The notes: generated by a model not told the origin, from the sequence alone. A stretch of DNA of 64,000 nt from Caballeronia sp. M1242 (GCF_017220215.1 NZ_CP071129.1:2294001-2358000); one strand, 5' to 3'. Positions 18,760-31,678 are shown, counted from the first letter of the stretch. Program-made: numbers and translations.

Positions 18760-18771
18760 CGAACCGACGAA

Positions 18772-19581
18772 TCAACTGCGCTCGAGAGCCTGCGCCAGCG
18801 CGACGAACTCCGCCACCGGCACTTCTTCGGCGCGACGCGCGAGATCGAAACCGAGCGCATCGAAATCGACCTTGTCGCGATACGCCGCGAGATTGTTGCG
18901 CAAGACCTTGCGACGCTGCGCGAACGCGGCCTTGACGACATCGCTCAACACGGTTTCGTTGACGGCCGGCAATTCATGCGCCGCGAACGGAATCATGCGC
19001 ACGATCGCGGAGTTGACCTTCGGCGGCGGCTGGAACGATTCGGGCGGCACGTCGATCAGCTTGTCCATCACGTAGCGGTATTGCAGCATCACCGACAAAC
19101 GCCCGTATTCCTTGCTCGCCGGCTCGGCGATCATGCGCTCGACCACTTCGTCCTGAAGCATGAAGTGCTGGTCGATGACCTTCGGCGCGAACGTCGTCAG
19201 ATGGAACAGCAGCGGACTCGAAATGTTGTACGGCAGATTGCCGACGATGCGCAGCGACGGCTTGTCGCCCGCGAGCGCCAGCGTGCCGAAATCGAATTCG
19301 AGCGCGTCCGCCGAATGCACGACGAGCCGCTCGCCGAAGCGCTTCTCCAGCCGCCCGATCAGGTCGCGGTCCAGTTCAACGGCGTGCAGCGGCGACTCGG
19401 GCGTGGCGAGGCGCTCGATCAACGGCTCGGTGAGCGCCGCGAGCCCCGGCCCGATTTCGACCATGCGCTCGCCGCGCTGCGGCCCGATGGCGTCGACGAT
19501 GGAATCGATCACGCCCTGATCGACGAGAAAGTTCTGGCCGAAGCGTTTGCGCGCCAGATGGCCCTGGTGTCGTGTGGACAT
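18772..19581 (-). CDS. rsmA: 16S rRNA (adenine1518/1519-N6)-dimethyltransferase
   Basis: A 269-aa KsgA/RsmA enzyme that dimethylates two adenines in the 3'-terminal hairpin of 16S rRNA during 30S maturation. Motifs: [15 protein letters not shown] at the N-terminus, SAM motif [15 protein letters not shown], and catalytic motif [17 protein letters not shown]. Length is normal. It sits 19 bp downstream of pdxA in the lptD-surA-pdxA-rsmA order, which is widely conserved in proteobacteria. Confidence 0.97.
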   Translation of the reverse strand: MSTRHQGHLARKRFGQNFLVDQGVIDSIVDAIGPQRGERMVEIGPGLAALTEPLIERLATPESPLHAVELDRDLIGRLEKRFGERLVVHSADALEFDFGTLALAGDKPSLRIVGNLPYNISSPLLFHLTTFAPKVIDQHFMLQDEVVERMIAEPASKEYGRLSVMLQYRYVMDKLIDVPPESFQPPPKVNSAIVRMIPFAAHELPAVNETVLSDVVKAAFAQRRKVLRNNLAAYRDKVDFDALGFDLARRAEEVPVAEFVALAQALERS

Positions 19582-19600
19582 ACGTTTTCGTTGAATGCGC

Positions 19601-20590
<990 letters not shown>

Positions 20591-20595
20591 GCGGC

Positions 20596-21951
20596 TTACT
20601 GCTGCGCCTCTTGCGCAGCGATGCCCTTGTACTGCACGTACGCCGTGTCGCGCAGTTCGCGCAGCCAGTCGGAGTACGCCTGCTCGGCCTTGCGCTGGCC
20701 GATTGCCTGACGCGCGATATCGAGCTGTTGCGTGGCGGTCCCTTCCGCGTCGCGGCGGCCGAGCACCTGAATCAGGTGATAGCCGTATTCGCTGCGCACC
20801 GGGTCGCTCACCGCGCCGTCCTGCAGGTTGTTCATGGCGCGCTCGAATTCGGGCACGGTTTCGCCGGGGCTGATCCAGCCGAGATCGCCGCCCTGCGAGG
20901 CCGAGCCGTCCTGCGAGTACGTGCGCGCGAAGTTGGCGAAGTCGCCGCCCGCGGCCACTTGCTGCTTGATATCGAGCAGCTTCTGGCGCGCGCTCGCTTC
21001 CGACATGCCGTCCGACACGCGCAGCAGAATGTGGCGCACATGCGTCTGCACGAGCTTCGGCGCATCGGCCGCGGTGCCCTCGCTCGCGCGACGTTCCACC
21101 AGCTTCACGATCTCGAAGCCGCCGTCGGTGCGCAGGAGCGTCGGCACGACCTGGCCCGGACGCAGCCCCGACACCGCCGAGACGATACCCGCCGGCAGCG
21201 TGCCCGGCGCGCGAAAGCCGAGGTCGCCACCCTTGCTGGCGTCGGTGTCCTGCGAGTTCTGCTTGGCGAGCTTCGCGAAATCCTCGCCGGCCTGCGCCTG
21301 CTTGAGCACGGCGTCGGCCTTCGCCTGCACGGCCGCGACTTCCGAATCCGGCGCGTTCGACGCGAGCTTGAACATGATGTGCTGCAGATGCAGGTCGCTC
21401 GCGTTACGCGCGCCCGGCCCGCGCTGGCTGGCGATGTAGTTCGCCACTTCGCCGTCCGACACGGTGATCTTGCTGTCGACTTCCTTCTCGCGCAGCTTCG
21501 AGAGCGTGAGTTCGGTGCGCGCGTCGCGCATGAACGTCGCCCACGGCACGCCTTGCGCCTCGATGCGCGAGCGATAGACGTCGAGCGTCATTTGGTTCTG
21601 CTGCGCGAGGCGTTGCAGCGTGCGATTGACGGTGGCGTCGTCGATCACGATGCCGTCTTCTTTCGCCTTCTGCAGCTGGATGCGTTCGAGCACCATCTGG
21701 TCGAGCACCTGCCGGCGCATCTGTTCGATGGGCGGCACAGGCGCGTTCTGCTGCTTGAGCCGCTGCACGATGAGGCTCGTGCGCTCTTCCAGCTCGCGCT
21801 GCGTGATGACGCCGTCGTTCACCACCGCGACGACGGAATCCGCCACCTGCACATTCGGGTTCGACAATGCCTGCGCACCGGCCGGCGAACTCACCATCAG
21901 CGCCGCTGTCAGCGCGCCCGCGGCAATCGCCGTCGATCGAAACAGTTTCAT
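20596..21951 (-). CDS. surA: periplasmic chaperone and peptidyl-prolyl isomerase SurA
   Basis: A 451-aa SurA. A Sec signal peptide ([20 protein letters not shown], cleavage near PAGAQA) is followed by the N-terminal chaperone region and two parvulin domains ([15 protein letters not shown] and [19 protein letters not shown]), each with the GGDLGF or GGDLGW motif. It escorts outer-membrane proteins, including LptD, through the periplasm. The start at 21949-21951 places the signal peptide at the N-terminus; the longer frame does not. lptD ends 80 bp upstream. Confidence 0.95.
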   Translation of the reverse strand: MKLFRSTAIAAGALTAALMVSSPAGAQALSNPNVQVADSVVAVVNDGVITQRELEERTSLIVQRLKQQNAPVPPIEQMRRQVLDQMVLERIQLQKAKEDGIVIDDATVNRTLQRLAQQNQMTLDVYRSRIEAQGVPWATFMRDARTELTLSKLREKEVDSKITVSDGEVANYIASQRGPGARNASDLHLQHIMFKLASNAPDSEVAAVQAKADAVLKQAQAGEDFAKLAKQNSQDTDASKGGDLGFRAPGTLPAGIVSAVSGLRPGQVVPTLLRTDGGFEIVKLVERRASEGTAADAPKLVQTHVRHILLRVSDGMSEASARQKLLDIKQQVAAGGDFANFARTYSQDGSASQGGDLGWISPGETVPEFERAMNNLQDGAVSDPVRSEYGYHLIQVLGRRDAEGTATQQLDIARQAIGQRKAEQAYSDWLRELRDTAYVQYKGIAAQEAQQ

Positions 21952-22031
21952 GTTTGCCACAGATACTCCATCAAATCCTGACTTGACCCATTCGTGCGCT
22001 GTGCGCTTCTTTGGCGTTGTGGTACGTCTTG

Positions 22032-24419
22032 TCACTCGTAGTCGCTGAAGCGGGCGAGCGGCGGAGCGGACGGCGGCGGCGGCTGATAGCCCTGAACGCT
22101 CGCGCGGAACGCGCTGACGAGACCGTTGTCGACCTTCGACAAGCCCTTGAACGTGATCTGCGCAAGCACGCGCGTACCCGACGAAGGCTGGCCGCTCGTG
22201 TTCACGCCGTTGGCGTAACGCTGCGCGCCGAAGCCGAGCGCCCAGCAGTCGGCATCGTACTGGAAGCCCACGAGGCCGTCGACGAGCCGGTGGCCGGCAA
22301 GATCATAATTGACACGCGCGACGGCATAGAGACGGTTCGTGAGCGGCCATTCGCCGGACACCAGCAACTGGTTGATCGGCTCGTTGACGAGCGTGGTCTG
22401 GTTCGAGCGCGTGTACCGGTAGCCGACGTTGATGACCTTTCGGTCCGCCGGACTGAACGCGAAGCCGACGCTCGTGCGCACGAGCTGGTTATTGTCGACA
22501 TTATATTGGAACGCAGTTTCCGAAGCGAAACCAGCGCCCAGCTTGATGGCCGCGCCGGCGATCAGGTCCGAGTGCTTGGCCTCGTTGATCGGCTGGTCCT
22601 GGCTGATCGTGACGCGCTGGCTCGTGAAATAGTATTGCTGCGCGATCACGAAACGCGCGCGCTCGTCGCCCGTCGCCGGGTTGATGAAGCGCGTGGTCAG
22701 CCCGGCCGTCAGGCGGTTCGCATCCGCGATGCGGTCGTTTCCGACGAACGTGTTCGGCGTGTAGATTTCCGCGAGCCCGAAGTCGGCTTCGGCGGTATCG
22801 AAGATCGGCGCGAAATTCTGGTTGCGATACGGCGTGTAGACGTAATAGAGCCGCGGTTCGAGCGTCTGAATGTAGTCCTGCCCGAAGAGCCGCACGGAAC
22901 GGTCGAACACGAGGCCGGTATCGAGACTGACCGTGGGAATCGACTCGGTGAAGTTCTTCGGCTGCCCGGCCGGCGTCAGCGGCTGGCCCGGAATCGGGCC
23001 GGTCGCGATGTGGCTCAGGTCGTAGGACGCGAAGTGCCACTGAACCTTCGGCGTGAAGAAATAGCCCGGCGCGTTGATCCCGTAGCTCACGTACGGGTTC
23101 AAATACATGCGCTGACCGTCGGTCGCGCCTTCCTGCGTTATCGTGAAGCGCGTGAAGTCCGCTTCCGCGCCGTAATCGAAGCCGCCGACGTTGTACTTGT
23201 TGTACTGCACGTTCAACTGCGGCTCGCGCGCGTACGGCGGAATCGACGGCTGCAGCGTCTGCCAGCGTTGCTCGCGGGCGAGCACGGACCACGGCCCGTT
23301 GTTGTACGTGAGTCCGGCTTCCTGCTGATACAGCAACTGCGTGCCGTTCAGGAACTGATTCGACGCGTTGCCCAGGTCTTCTGGATACTGATCGTCCGAA
23401 ACCTTGTTGTAATTGACGTAGCCGCCAAAGCCGCCGCCGAAGTTCTGCCGATGCTGCCAGAAGATCGCATAACGGTTCGTGTGCGTTTCGCGGTCGTTCG
23501 GCAGATAGTCGACCGTGAGCGAGCCCGAGTACGTCGGCGAGAGATAGCGATAGTTCGCTTCGCCGAGCACGCCGCGCCGCGACATGATGCGCGGCGTGAC
23601 GGTCAGATCGCGGTTCGGCGCGATGTTGAAGTAGTACGGGATCGTGGCTTCGAAGCCCGTCGTCGAACTGAGCGAGAACGTCGGCGGCAGAAGGCCGCTG
23701 CGGCGGTCGCCCGTCAGCGGGAACGAGAGCCACGGGCTCGCGAACACGGGCACGCCCTGGAAGAACAGCACGCCGTTATGCGCGATGCCTTCTTCCGAGC
23801 CGGTATCGAAATCGAACGACGAGCCCTTGATGTACCACGCCGGATTGTCGCACTGGCACGCGGTGTAGGTGCCGTGATCGACGCGCGCGCGCTCGTTGTC
23901 GATCAGATCGATGCGCTCCGCGCTGCCCGAGCCGCCCGTCAGATTGAAGTGGTACTTGGGGTTCGTCATGAACCCTTCGTTCGAATCCACTTTCAGATGC
24001 GCTTCGGGGCCGACGAACGACACGCCGTTGTTGATGAGCCTGACATGGCCGAAAGCATCGGCCATGTCCGTGTCCTGGTCGTAATGCAGCGCGTCGGCCT
24101 TGATGACCGTGACGGTGCGGCGCACTTCGGCCGAGCCTTTCGCCGCCATGTCCTCGTCGGACGTGCCGGTGGCCTTGTCGCCGAGCAGGAAGGTCGTGGG
24201 CTGCTGACCGCTTTTGAGCGGCCGTTCCTGCAACTGCGGCGCGAGACGCAGGCTGCCGGGACCGTCGATCGGCTGCGCGTCGGCGGCCGGACCGGCGAGC
24301 TGCGCATGCGCGAGAGCGGGCATCAGGCCCGGCACGGAAAGCAGCGCGGCGACGAGCCGCCGCCGGCGTGGCTGTGCGTCGCCTTGAATCTTCGATGCGG
24401 GAAACTGTCGTGGCGGCAT
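22032..24419 (-). CDS. lptD: LPS-assembly protein LptD
   Basis: A 795-aa outer-membrane LPS translocon. A Tat/Sec-like basic N-terminus ([20 protein letters not shown]) leads into a hydrophobic stretch ending ALAHAQ. The OstA/LptA-like beta-jellyroll follows ([20 protein letters not shown]), then the large barrel. Cys residues in [12 protein letters not shown] and [11 protein letters not shown] probably form the interdomain disulfides. It works with LptE (encoded at 43.0 kb). I chose the ATG at 24417-24419 because it begins the signal sequence. Confidence 0.95.
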   Translation of the reverse strand: MPPRQFPASKIQGDAQPRRRRLVAALLSVPGLMPALAHAQLAGPAADAQPIDGPGSLRLAPQLQERPLKSGQQPTTFLLGDKATGTSDEDMAAKGSAEVRRTVTVIKADALHYDQDTDMADAFGHVRLINNGVSFVGPEAHLKVDSNEGFMTNPKYHFNLTGGSGSAERIDLIDNERARVDHGTYTACQCDNPAWYIKGSSFDFDTGSEEGIAHNGVLFFQGVPVFASPWLSFPLTGDRRSGLLPPTFSLSSTTGFEATIPYYFNIAPNRDLTVTPRIMSRRGVLGEANYRYLSPTYSGSLTVDYLPNDRETHTNRYAIFWQHRQNFGGGFGGYVNYNKVSDDQYPEDLGNASNQFLNGTQLLYQQEAGLTYNNGPWSVLAREQRWQTLQPSIPPYAREPQLNVQYNKYNVGGFDYGAEADFTRFTITQEGATDGQRMYLNPYVSYGINAPGYFFTPKVQWHFASYDLSHIATGPIPGQPLTPAGQPKNFTESIPTVSLDTGLVFDRSVRLFGQDYIQTLEPRLYYVYTPYRNQNFAPIFDTAEADFGLAEIYTPNTFVGNDRIADANRLTAGLTTRFINPATGDERARFVIAQQYYFTSQRVTISQDQPINEAKHSDLIAGAAIKLGAGFASETAFQYNVDNNQLVRTSVGFAFSPADRKVINVGYRYTRSNQTTLVNEPINQLLVSGEWPLTNRLYAVARVNYDLAGHRLVDGLVGFQYDADCWALGFGAQRYANGVNTSGQPSSGTRVLAQITFKGLSKVDNGLVSAFRASVQGYQPPPPSAPPLARFSDYE

Positions 24420-24665
24420 GTATGGGTGGCGGTTCGATCCCGTTCGCGTCGGACGCGCTCGATGCCGCCAAGTGAGCGGCCGCGGTTCGCCCGCGTCATT
24501 GCCGGAGTGAATTCGACGGTCCGTGGCTAGGCAGGGACGACACTCGATCGAACGATGACGCGGCACGGTCGTCGGCGCCTGGCGCCAGGCGCGAACAGAT
24601 AGCTCAAGGATCGCTTAAAAAAGTCGTGGGGTATTATATGGCAAGATGTTTTGCCTCTCGAATTT
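24420..24665. promoter_or_regulatory. divergent promoter region between lptD and amgK
   Basis: A 246-bp gap serving both genes. On the plus strand TATTAT at 24632-24637 is a likely -10 for amgK, about 30 bp before its ATG, with AT-rich TTAAAAAAG upstream. I see no clear operator. Confidence 0.4.
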
Positions 24666-25691
24666 ATGACGCACAATCCCGCCGACACCCGCTTCGAGCA
24701 ACTCCGTTCCTGGCTCCAGACTTTCGCCGAAACGTATCGGCTGAATCTCGACAGCCTCGCGCCCGCCTCCTCCGACGCCAGCTTTCGCCGCTATTTCCGT
24801 CTCGACTGCGATTCGGCGCACGGCAAGACGCTGATCGCCGTCGACGCTCCGCCGCCGGAAAAGTGCCGCGAGTTCGTGCAGGTCGCGGGTCTGCTAGAGG
24901 CGGCGAACGTGCATGTGCCGAAGATCCTGCAAACGGATTTCGACGCCGGCTTCATGCTCGTCACCGATCTCGGCACGACCACGTATATGTCCGTGCTCGA
25001 CGAGAAGAACGCGCGGCCCTTGATGCGCGCGGCCATCGACAGCCTGATCCGCTTCCAGAAGACAGCGCGCGAGGGCGTGCTGCCGCCGTTCGACGAAGCG
25101 TTCTTGCGCCGCGAGATGGAACTGATGCCGGAGTGGTTCATCGGCCGCCATCTGGGCCGCGAAGTGACGGCGGACGAACGCAAGACGCTCGACGACACGT
25201 TCACACTGCTCGCGCAAAGCGCGCTCGCGCAGCCGCAGACCTTCATGCTGCGCGATTTCATGCCGCGCAATCTGATGGTGAGCGAGCCGAACCCCGGCGT
25301 GCTGGATTTTCAGGACGCGGTGTACGGGCCGATCACGTACGACATGGCCTCGCTCATGCGCGACGCGTTCATCAGTTGGGACGAAGAGTTCCAGCTCGAT
25401 TGCATCGCGTATTACTGGGAGCGCGCGAAGAAGGCGGGACTCGACGTCGATCTGGATTTCGGCGAGTTCTACCGTCAACTCGAATGGATGGGGCTGCAAC
25501 GGCACATCAAGGTGCTCGGGCTTTTCGCGCGCATTCATTATCGCGATGGCAAGTCGCATTATCTGGCGGATTTGCCGCGTTTCATCGGCTATGCGCGTAA
25601 GGTCGCGGAGCGTTATGCGCCGCTCTGGCCGTTCGCGCGCCTGCTCGATTCGCTCGAAGGCCGCGCCGTCGAAGTCGGCTATACGTTCTGA
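24666..25691 (+). CDS. amgK: N-acetylmuramate/N-acetylglucosamine kinase
   Basis: A 341-aa APH-fold sugar kinase. ATP-binding and catalytic elements are visible: RYFRLDCDSAHGKTLIAVDA near the N-terminus, then the catalytic loop MLRDFMPRNLMVSEPNPGVL and metal loop VLDFQDAVYGPITYDMASL. In Pseudomonas AmgK phosphorylates the anomeric carbon of MurNAc in peptidoglycan recycling. The next gene, 14 bp on, is the partner uridylyltransferase, and lptD is divergent as in Pseudomonas. The ATG at 24666 is preferred over TTG at 24651. Confidence 0.85.
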   Translation: MTHNPADTRFEQLRSWLQTFAETYRLNLDSLAPASSDASFRRYFRLDCDSAHGKTLIAVDAPPPEKCREFVQVAGLLEAANVHVPKILQTDFDAGFMLVTDLGTTTYMSVLDEKNARPLMRAAIDSLIRFQKTAREGVLPPFDEAFLRREMELMPEWFIGRHLGREVTADERKTLDDTFTLLAQSALAQPQTFMLRDFMPRNLMVSEPNPGVLDFQDAVYGPITYDMASLMRDAFISWDEEFQLDCIAYYWERAKKAGLDVDLDFGEFYRQLEWMGLQRHIKVLGLFARIHYRDGKSHYLADLPRFIGYARKVAERYAPLWPFARLLDSLEGRAVEVGYTF

Positions 25692-25705
25692 TTCCCGATT
25701 CCCGC

Positions 25706-26407
25706 ATGACCCAACACCTGAAGACGGCGATGATCTTCGCCGCCGGCCGCGGCGAGCGCATGCGCCCGCTCACCGATACTTGCCCGAAGCCGCTGCTGGA
25801 AGCGGGCGGCAAGCCGCTCATCGTCTGGCAGATCGAGCGGCTCGCGGCGGCGGGCGTCGAGACCATCGTCATCAATCACGCGTGGCTCGGCGCGCAGATC
25901 GAAGCGGCGCTCGGCGACGGATCGCGTTGGGGCGTCGAGTTGCGCTTCTCGCCCGAGGGCGAGGCGTTGGAAACGGCGGGCGGCATCGCGAAGGCGCTGC
26001 CGTTGATCGGCAAAGGCGTGTTTATCGCGGTGAGCGGCGACGTGTTCTGCGATTTCGACTACGTCACGCTGCGAGACCGCGCCGACGAACTCCGGCGCAG
26101 CGAACAGCCGGGCCTGCATCTCGTGATGACGCCGAATCCGCCGTTTCATCCGAACGGCGATTTCGCGCTGATCGACGGCAAGCTCGCGCTCGATGGCTCG
26201 CCGCGCTACACGTTCGGCAACATCGGTCTCTACGACACGCGCATGTTCCTCGATCTCACGCCCGGCACGCGTCGCGCGCTGACGCCCTACTATCGCGAAA
26301 CCATCGCGCAGGGACGCGCGACCGGCGAACTGTACGAAGGCCGCTGGGAGAACATCGGCACGCCGGAGCAGCTTCAGTCGCTGGACGAGGAGCTTCGCGC
26401 CCGCTGA
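25706..26407 (+). CDS. murU: MurNAc-1-phosphate uridylyltransferase
   Basis: A 233-aa nucleotidyltransferase. The signature MIFAAGRGERMRPLTDTCPK binds the nucleotide, with the conserved Lys in PKPLLEAGGKPLIVWQ; the metal-binding Asp lies in VSGDVFCDFDYVTL. Paired with AmgK it makes UDP-MurNAc from recycled MurNAc, bypassing MurA, which in pseudomonads gives intrinsic fosfomycin tolerance. The call over a generic sugar nucleotidyltransferase rests on the AmgK neighbour. Confidence 0.82.
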   Translation: MTQHLKTAMIFAAGRGERMRPLTDTCPKPLLEAGGKPLIVWQIERLAAAGVETIVINHAWLGAQIEAALGDGSRWGVELRFSPEGEALETAGGIAKALPLIGKGVFIAVSGDVFCDFDYVTLRDRADELRRSEQPGLHLVMTPNPPFHPNGDFALIDGKLALDGSPRYTFGNIGLYDTRMFLDLTPGTRRALTPYYRETIAQGRATGELYEGRWENIGTPEQLQSLDEELRAR

Positions 26408-26435
26408 GTGTCCCGGAATGGGACGCATCCGATGG

Positions 26436-27884
<1,449 letters not shown>

Positions 27885-27907
27885 CGCGGCCGCTGCGCAA
27901 TAAAAGA

Positions 27908-27943
27908 AGCCCCACGCTCTCGCGAGCGCGGGGCTTTTTCTTT
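27908..27943 (+). terminator. rho-independent terminator after purB
   Basis: AGCCCC-(A)CGCTC-TCGC-GAGCGCGGGGCT followed by TTTTTCTTT. Stem bases are GC-rich with a clear U-tract. It also lies just beyond the end of convergent gntK. Confidence 0.85.
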
Positions 27944-27952
27944 ACGGCACGA

Positions 27953-28447
27953 TCAGCGCGTTTTGAGCTTCTCGATCACGTCATCGACGATCTGCTCAGG
28001 CGTCTTCTCGATGCTCTCGATAATCGCCTCGTCCTCACCCGGTTCTTCGAGCGTGTTGAGCTGGCTCGTCAGCAGCGACGGATCGAAGAAATGCCCGGTG
28101 CGCGTTTGCAGGCGCTCCTGCAGCGTCTCGAAGGTGCCGTGCAAATAGACGAAACACACGTCCTTGTCGCCGTCGCGCAAGATGTCGCGGTACGAGCGCT
28201 TGAGCGACGAACACGTGAACACCGCCGTTTCGCCCGCCCGCTGCTTCTCTTCGATGGCCGCACGTATGGTCTTGAGCCAGGGCCAGCGGTCCTCGTCGGT
28301 CAGAGGAATGCCGTGGTGCATCTTTTCCTTGTTGGCGGCGCTGTGAAAAGCGTCGCCATCCGTGAACGGACAGTGCAGGCGCTCCGCCAGCAATTCGCCG
28401 ATTCGGGTCTTACCGGCGCCCGACACGCCCATCGCGATGAGAATCAT
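27953..28447 (-). CDS. gntK: gluconokinase
   Basis: A 164-aa GntK that phosphorylates D-gluconate to 6-phosphogluconate. P-loop MGVSGAGKTRIGELLAERL, substrate-binding FTDGDAFHSAANKEKMHHG and the SSLKRSYRDILRDG segment are all intact. It lies 10 bp after the gntP permease gene. Its product feeds the edd/eda pathway encoded at 36.3-38.9 kb. Confidence 0.95.
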   Translation of the reverse strand: MILIAMGVSGAGKTRIGELLAERLHCPFTDGDAFHSAANKEKMHHGIPLTDEDRWPWLKTIRAAIEEKQRAGETAVFTCSSLKRSYRDILRDGDKDVCFVYLHGTFETLQERLQTRTGHFFDPSLLTSQLNTLEEPGEDEAIIESIEKTPEQIVDDVIEKLKTR

Positions 28448-28457
28448 CTAAAACTCC

Positions 28458-29822
28458 TTACACGACCGTCGCGAGTGCGAGGGTCAAACCGAGTCCCATC
28501 AGGGAAATGATGGTTTCGAGCAACGACCAGGTCTTGAACGTCTGTCCGACCGTCATCCCGAAATACTCTTTGATCAGCCAGAAGCCGCCATCGTTCACAT
28601 GCGAGAAGATGAGCGAGCCCGAGCCCGTGGCCAGCACCAGCAGTTCCGGGCTGACGTGCCCGCCCGCCGCGGCGGCGACCGGCGCGACAATGCCGCACGC
28701 GGTCGTCATCGCGACCGTAGCCGAACCCGTCGCCAGACGAATGAGCGCGGCGACGAACCAGCCGAGCAACAGCGGCGACAGGTTTGCCGACGACGCCGTC
28801 GAGACGATCTGCTGCGAGATGCCGCTATCGCGCAGAACCTGGCCGAAACCGCCGCCCGCCCCCACGATCAGCGTAATGCCCGCGATCGGAGCAAGACACT
28901 CGCCGCAGAACTTCTGAATCTGCTCGCGATTGAAGCCCTGCTTCGCGCCAAAAGTCCAGAAGCTGACCAGCACGGCAATCAAGAGCGCCATGTCCGACTG
29001 GCCGATGAAGCGCAGCAAATTGTTCGGCAAGGTCTTCGGCGCGAAGATCAGGTCCGCCCAGCTTCCGACCAGCATCAGAATGACCGGCAGCAAGATAGTG
29101 AACAGCGTGATGCCGAAGCTCGGCAAATCACGCTTCTTCTCGGTGTCGCCATGCTTTTGCGTGAACTGATCGGCGAGCGCGTTGGCATCCGGCAGCTTGA
29201 CGTACTTGTGAATCATCAGCGCGAAAAGCGGACCGGCGACGATCGCCGTCGGCACGCCGACGATCAGACCGTAAGCGATCGTCTTGCCGATATCCGCGTG
29301 GTACGCCTGCACGGCGAGCAGCGCGGCCGGGTGCGGCGGAATCAGACCGTGCACGACAGAAAGACCGGCGACCATCGGCAGACCGATCAGCAGCAGCGAC
29401 TTGCCGGTGCGCCTTGCGACGTTGAACGCAATCGGAATCAGCAGCACGAAACCGACTTCGAAGAACACCGGCAAACCGACGATGATCGCGACGACCATCA
29501 TCGCCCAATGAATGTTCTTCTCGCCGAACAGATTGATGAGCGTATTCGCGATTCGCTCAGCGCCGCCGGATTCGGCCATCATCTTGCCGAGCATGGTCCC
29601 TAGACCGACCACGACCGCAATATGGCCGAGTGTGTTGCCGTTGCCGGTTTCGAACGACTTGACGATTTTGTCCATCGGCATGCCGACCGCGAGGGCCAGC
29701 AACACCGACACGATCATGAGCACGAGGAACGGATAGACCTTGTAGCGGGCGATCATCAGGATCAGAACCGCGATCGCGATCACCGCGTAGAGCAGCAACA
29801 TGCTCCCGTGGACGGCTGGCAT
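28458..29822 (-). CDS. gntP: gluconate:H+ symporter, GntP family
   Basis: A 454-aa inner-membrane protein with about 12-14 hydrophobic segments (MLLLYAVIAIAVLILMIARY at the N-terminus). Family hallmarks include GLIPPHPAALLAVQAYHADI and GGFGQVLRDSGISQQI. It imports gluconate for GntK encoded downstream. The start at 29820-29822 lies inside the 3' end of the overlapping adhesin frame, so gntP's promoter must lie within the region 29823-30010. Confidence 0.93.
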   Translation of the reverse strand: MPAVHGSMLLLYAVIAIAVLILMIARYKVYPFLVLMIVSVLLALAVGMPMDKIVKSFETGNGNTLGHIAVVVGLGTMLGKMMAESGGAERIANTLINLFGEKNIHWAMMVVAIIVGLPVFFEVGFVLLIPIAFNVARRTGKSLLLIGLPMVAGLSVVHGLIPPHPAALLAVQAYHADIGKTIAYGLIVGVPTAIVAGPLFALMIHKYVKLPDANALADQFTQKHGDTEKKRDLPSFGITLFTILLPVILMLVGSWADLIFAPKTLPNNLLRFIGQSDMALLIAVLVSFWTFGAKQGFNREQIQKFCGECLAPIAGITLIVGAGGGFGQVLRDSGISQQIVSTASSANLSPLLLGWFVAALIRLATGSATVAMTTACGIVAPVAAAAGGHVSPELLVLATGSGSLIFSHVNDGGFWLIKEYFGMTVGQTFKTWSLLETIISLMGLGLTLALATVV

Positions 29823-31054
29823 AACGCCTCCTTGATTTTGTTGAGATTATTTGCGCTGTCCGTGCGTTTGCCGTCGCTGCCCTGCTTCGTCAGGCAATGT
29901 CCGGCAAGCGCGCGTACGGCGCGGACGAACCGAATTCTACTGGTAAGCGGGGAATGCGTCGGTAAACGGCAGCCGACGCAACGTTCGCTCCCAAAAGCAA
30001 AAAACCGACGCTCGGGGGTGCTGAGGCCAGTCGAGAGACTCTGGACGCTGCTCGTCACGCCGCTGAGACTAGTCGAAAGCGACGAGAGTCCGGTGGACGC
30101 CGAAGTCGAAAGACTGCTGATACCCGTTGAAGCGGAAACCGACAACGAACTCAAGCTGGTCGACAGGCTGCTAACCCGACTGGTCGTCGTGCTAACGCCT
30201 GTGGACAACGAATTCACTGCCGTGGACATCGACGACACCGAGGTCGACATCGAGGAAACGCTCGTCGACAGGCTCAATGAAGCGTTGTTCCAGCCAGTCG
30301 AAACCGAAGCCATGCTCGACGAGAGGCTCGAGGACGCAGCGGACCAGCCACTCGAGATCGAGCTCATGCTGGTGGAGAGACTCGCCGAGGACGAGCTCCA
30401 GGCCACGGATATCGAACTGATGCCCGTCGACATGGAACTTACGTTCGTGGACAGTGAGAGCGAGACCGAGCTCACCGCCGTCGAGAGCGAATTCGAGAAG
30501 GAGAAAAGCTGCGAACCATTGATCGCATCGGTGCTGACACTGGTGATGCTACCAGCTGCTACGTTAATGACAGAGTGGCCCGTCATGTCCAGATACTGAT
30601 TCATCTGGATCTTGCTTGCCGCGTTGAAGACGACCGCGTTGCTGCCGACCCCGATCATGGCAGTGGGATTGGCGTTGTCGTCCTGCAGCACGACGCCGGT
30701 ATAGTTAGCGAGACCGGAAAACGCGTTGTTACCGCAAGAGGAACCGCTCATACCCGTGGCGAGGCCAGTGTTTGTGACGCCGCTCCCGGAACCGTTTACG
30801 CAACTTACGATTGCTGGCACGGCCCATGCCGTCGAACTGCCCCCGAACAACAGCGCGATGGACGCACCGATACCCGCTGCCGCATGCAGCAAGCCGGACG
30901 AGAACTCGCCGGAACCGTCATCACACGCTGTCTCAGCATTGTCGGGGCCGACCACCGCCCCCGGACTTTTCTTACCCCGCGCCATCGTCGTCTCGGCGAC
31001 GGCGACGAACGTTCCTACCTTCTCATTCCAGATACTGCGGTATGACTTATTCAT
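29780..31054 (-). CDS. trimeric autotransporter adhesin fragment lacking the membrane anchor
   Basis: A 424-aa product. Residues 1-30 form an extended signal peptide region (MNKSYRSIWNEKVGTFVAVA), followed by a hydrophobic core ending STAWA. A neck-like motif SITSVSTDAINGSQLF (about 145-165) leads into about 190 residues of Ser/Thr/Leu/Val-rich stalk (repeats of SLSTSVSSMST). At about position 30,020 the stalk stops and the frame runs on with unrelated residues into gntP. No YadA-type C-terminal barrel is present in any frame, so secretion as a normal adhesin seems impossible. I read it as a 3'-truncated gene; an anchorless secreted product is the alternative. Confidence 0.75.
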   Translation of the reverse strand: MNKSYRSIWNEKVGTFVAVAETTMARGKKSPGAVVGPDNAETACDDGSGEFSSGLLHAAAGIGASIALLFGGSSTAWAVPAIVSCVNGSGSGVTNTGLATGMSGSSCGNNAFSGLANYTGVVLQDDNANPTAMIGVGSNAVVFNAASKIQMNQYLDMTGHSVINVAAGSITSVSTDAINGSQLFSFSNSLSTAVSSVSLSLSTNVSSMSTGISSISVAWSSSSASLSTSMSSISSGWSAASSSLSSSMASVSTGWNNASLSLSTSVSSMSTSVSSMSTAVNSLSTGVSTTTSRVSSLSTSLSSLSVSASTGISSLSTSASTGLSSLSTSLSGVTSSVQSLSTGLSTPERRFFAFGSERCVGCRLPTHSPLTSRIRFVRAVRALAGHCLTKQGSDGKRTDSANNLNKIKEALCQPSTGACCCSTR

Positions 31055-31244
31055 AAACCGAATCGACCCACGAAAAAACGAGCTTCTTTTACAAAACTCA
31101 AAGAAAAACACTTCTGACCACGTGAGAGGATATTCACGCCGCGCCTCACGATGAAGCGGACATATCCGAAAATCGAAGAAGCTCTATGGACGACGGTCTG
31201 GACGAATGACGGGGATCGGAGATTTCTTATTTTTAAGCGAAAAT

Positions 31245-31291
31245 GCGCTGAACGTATGCGTAGTGTGGGGCTGTTTATATGCGTTCAGCGC
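31245..31291. repeat. 10-bp perfect inverted repeat, 27-nt spacer
   Basis: GCGCTGAACG (31245-31254) and CGTTCAGCGC (31282-31291). The arms extend imperfectly inwards (TATG against CATA). It lies about 190 bp upstream of the adhesin start. It could be an operator or a remnant of a mobile element. Confidence 0.55.
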
Positions 31292-31678
31292 GCTCACGCG
31301 GAAACGATTCGAGGAAGTACCCAGGTGCCTATCTCAAAAGGCGATGCGCGCCCCATGGCTTGAATTCGTGAACTACCGACGCGGCATCAGCAATGATGAC
31401 CATGCACGGGAGCGAACGGGTATTGGATGTGAGTCAGTCGGTAGGAAGCGCGCTAGCAAAATGCCGCCTTTTTGCGCGGGGCCAAGTGCTTGGAGGAAGA
31501 CGTTGGGCGGCATGGCGCGAGCAAGCTCATTGATGCGCTAAGCATCTCAGCGGCGGGCGGCGTCGACGAACTTTTTGCCGCTTCGTTTTGATGATAAGCA
31601 CGCCGAATGCGGGCATCGCGTCATCTTGCCGGCATCAAGCCGTGAAACAAAACGCAACATCGGGCGATAATAAGCTCC

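Noticed and set aside
22011-24530. 839-codon plus-strand frame opposite lptD
   Set aside because: Shadow of lptD with Arg/Val-rich non-protein-like composition.
30020-30540. CRISPR-like or VNTR array in the adhesin stalk
   Set aside because: The periodicity comes from Ser/Thr/Val codons of the stalk; no direct repeats with unique spacers.
31206-31541. 111-codon plus-strand frame upstream of the adhesin
   Set aside because: No ribosome-binding site, odd composition, and it crosses an inverted repeat.
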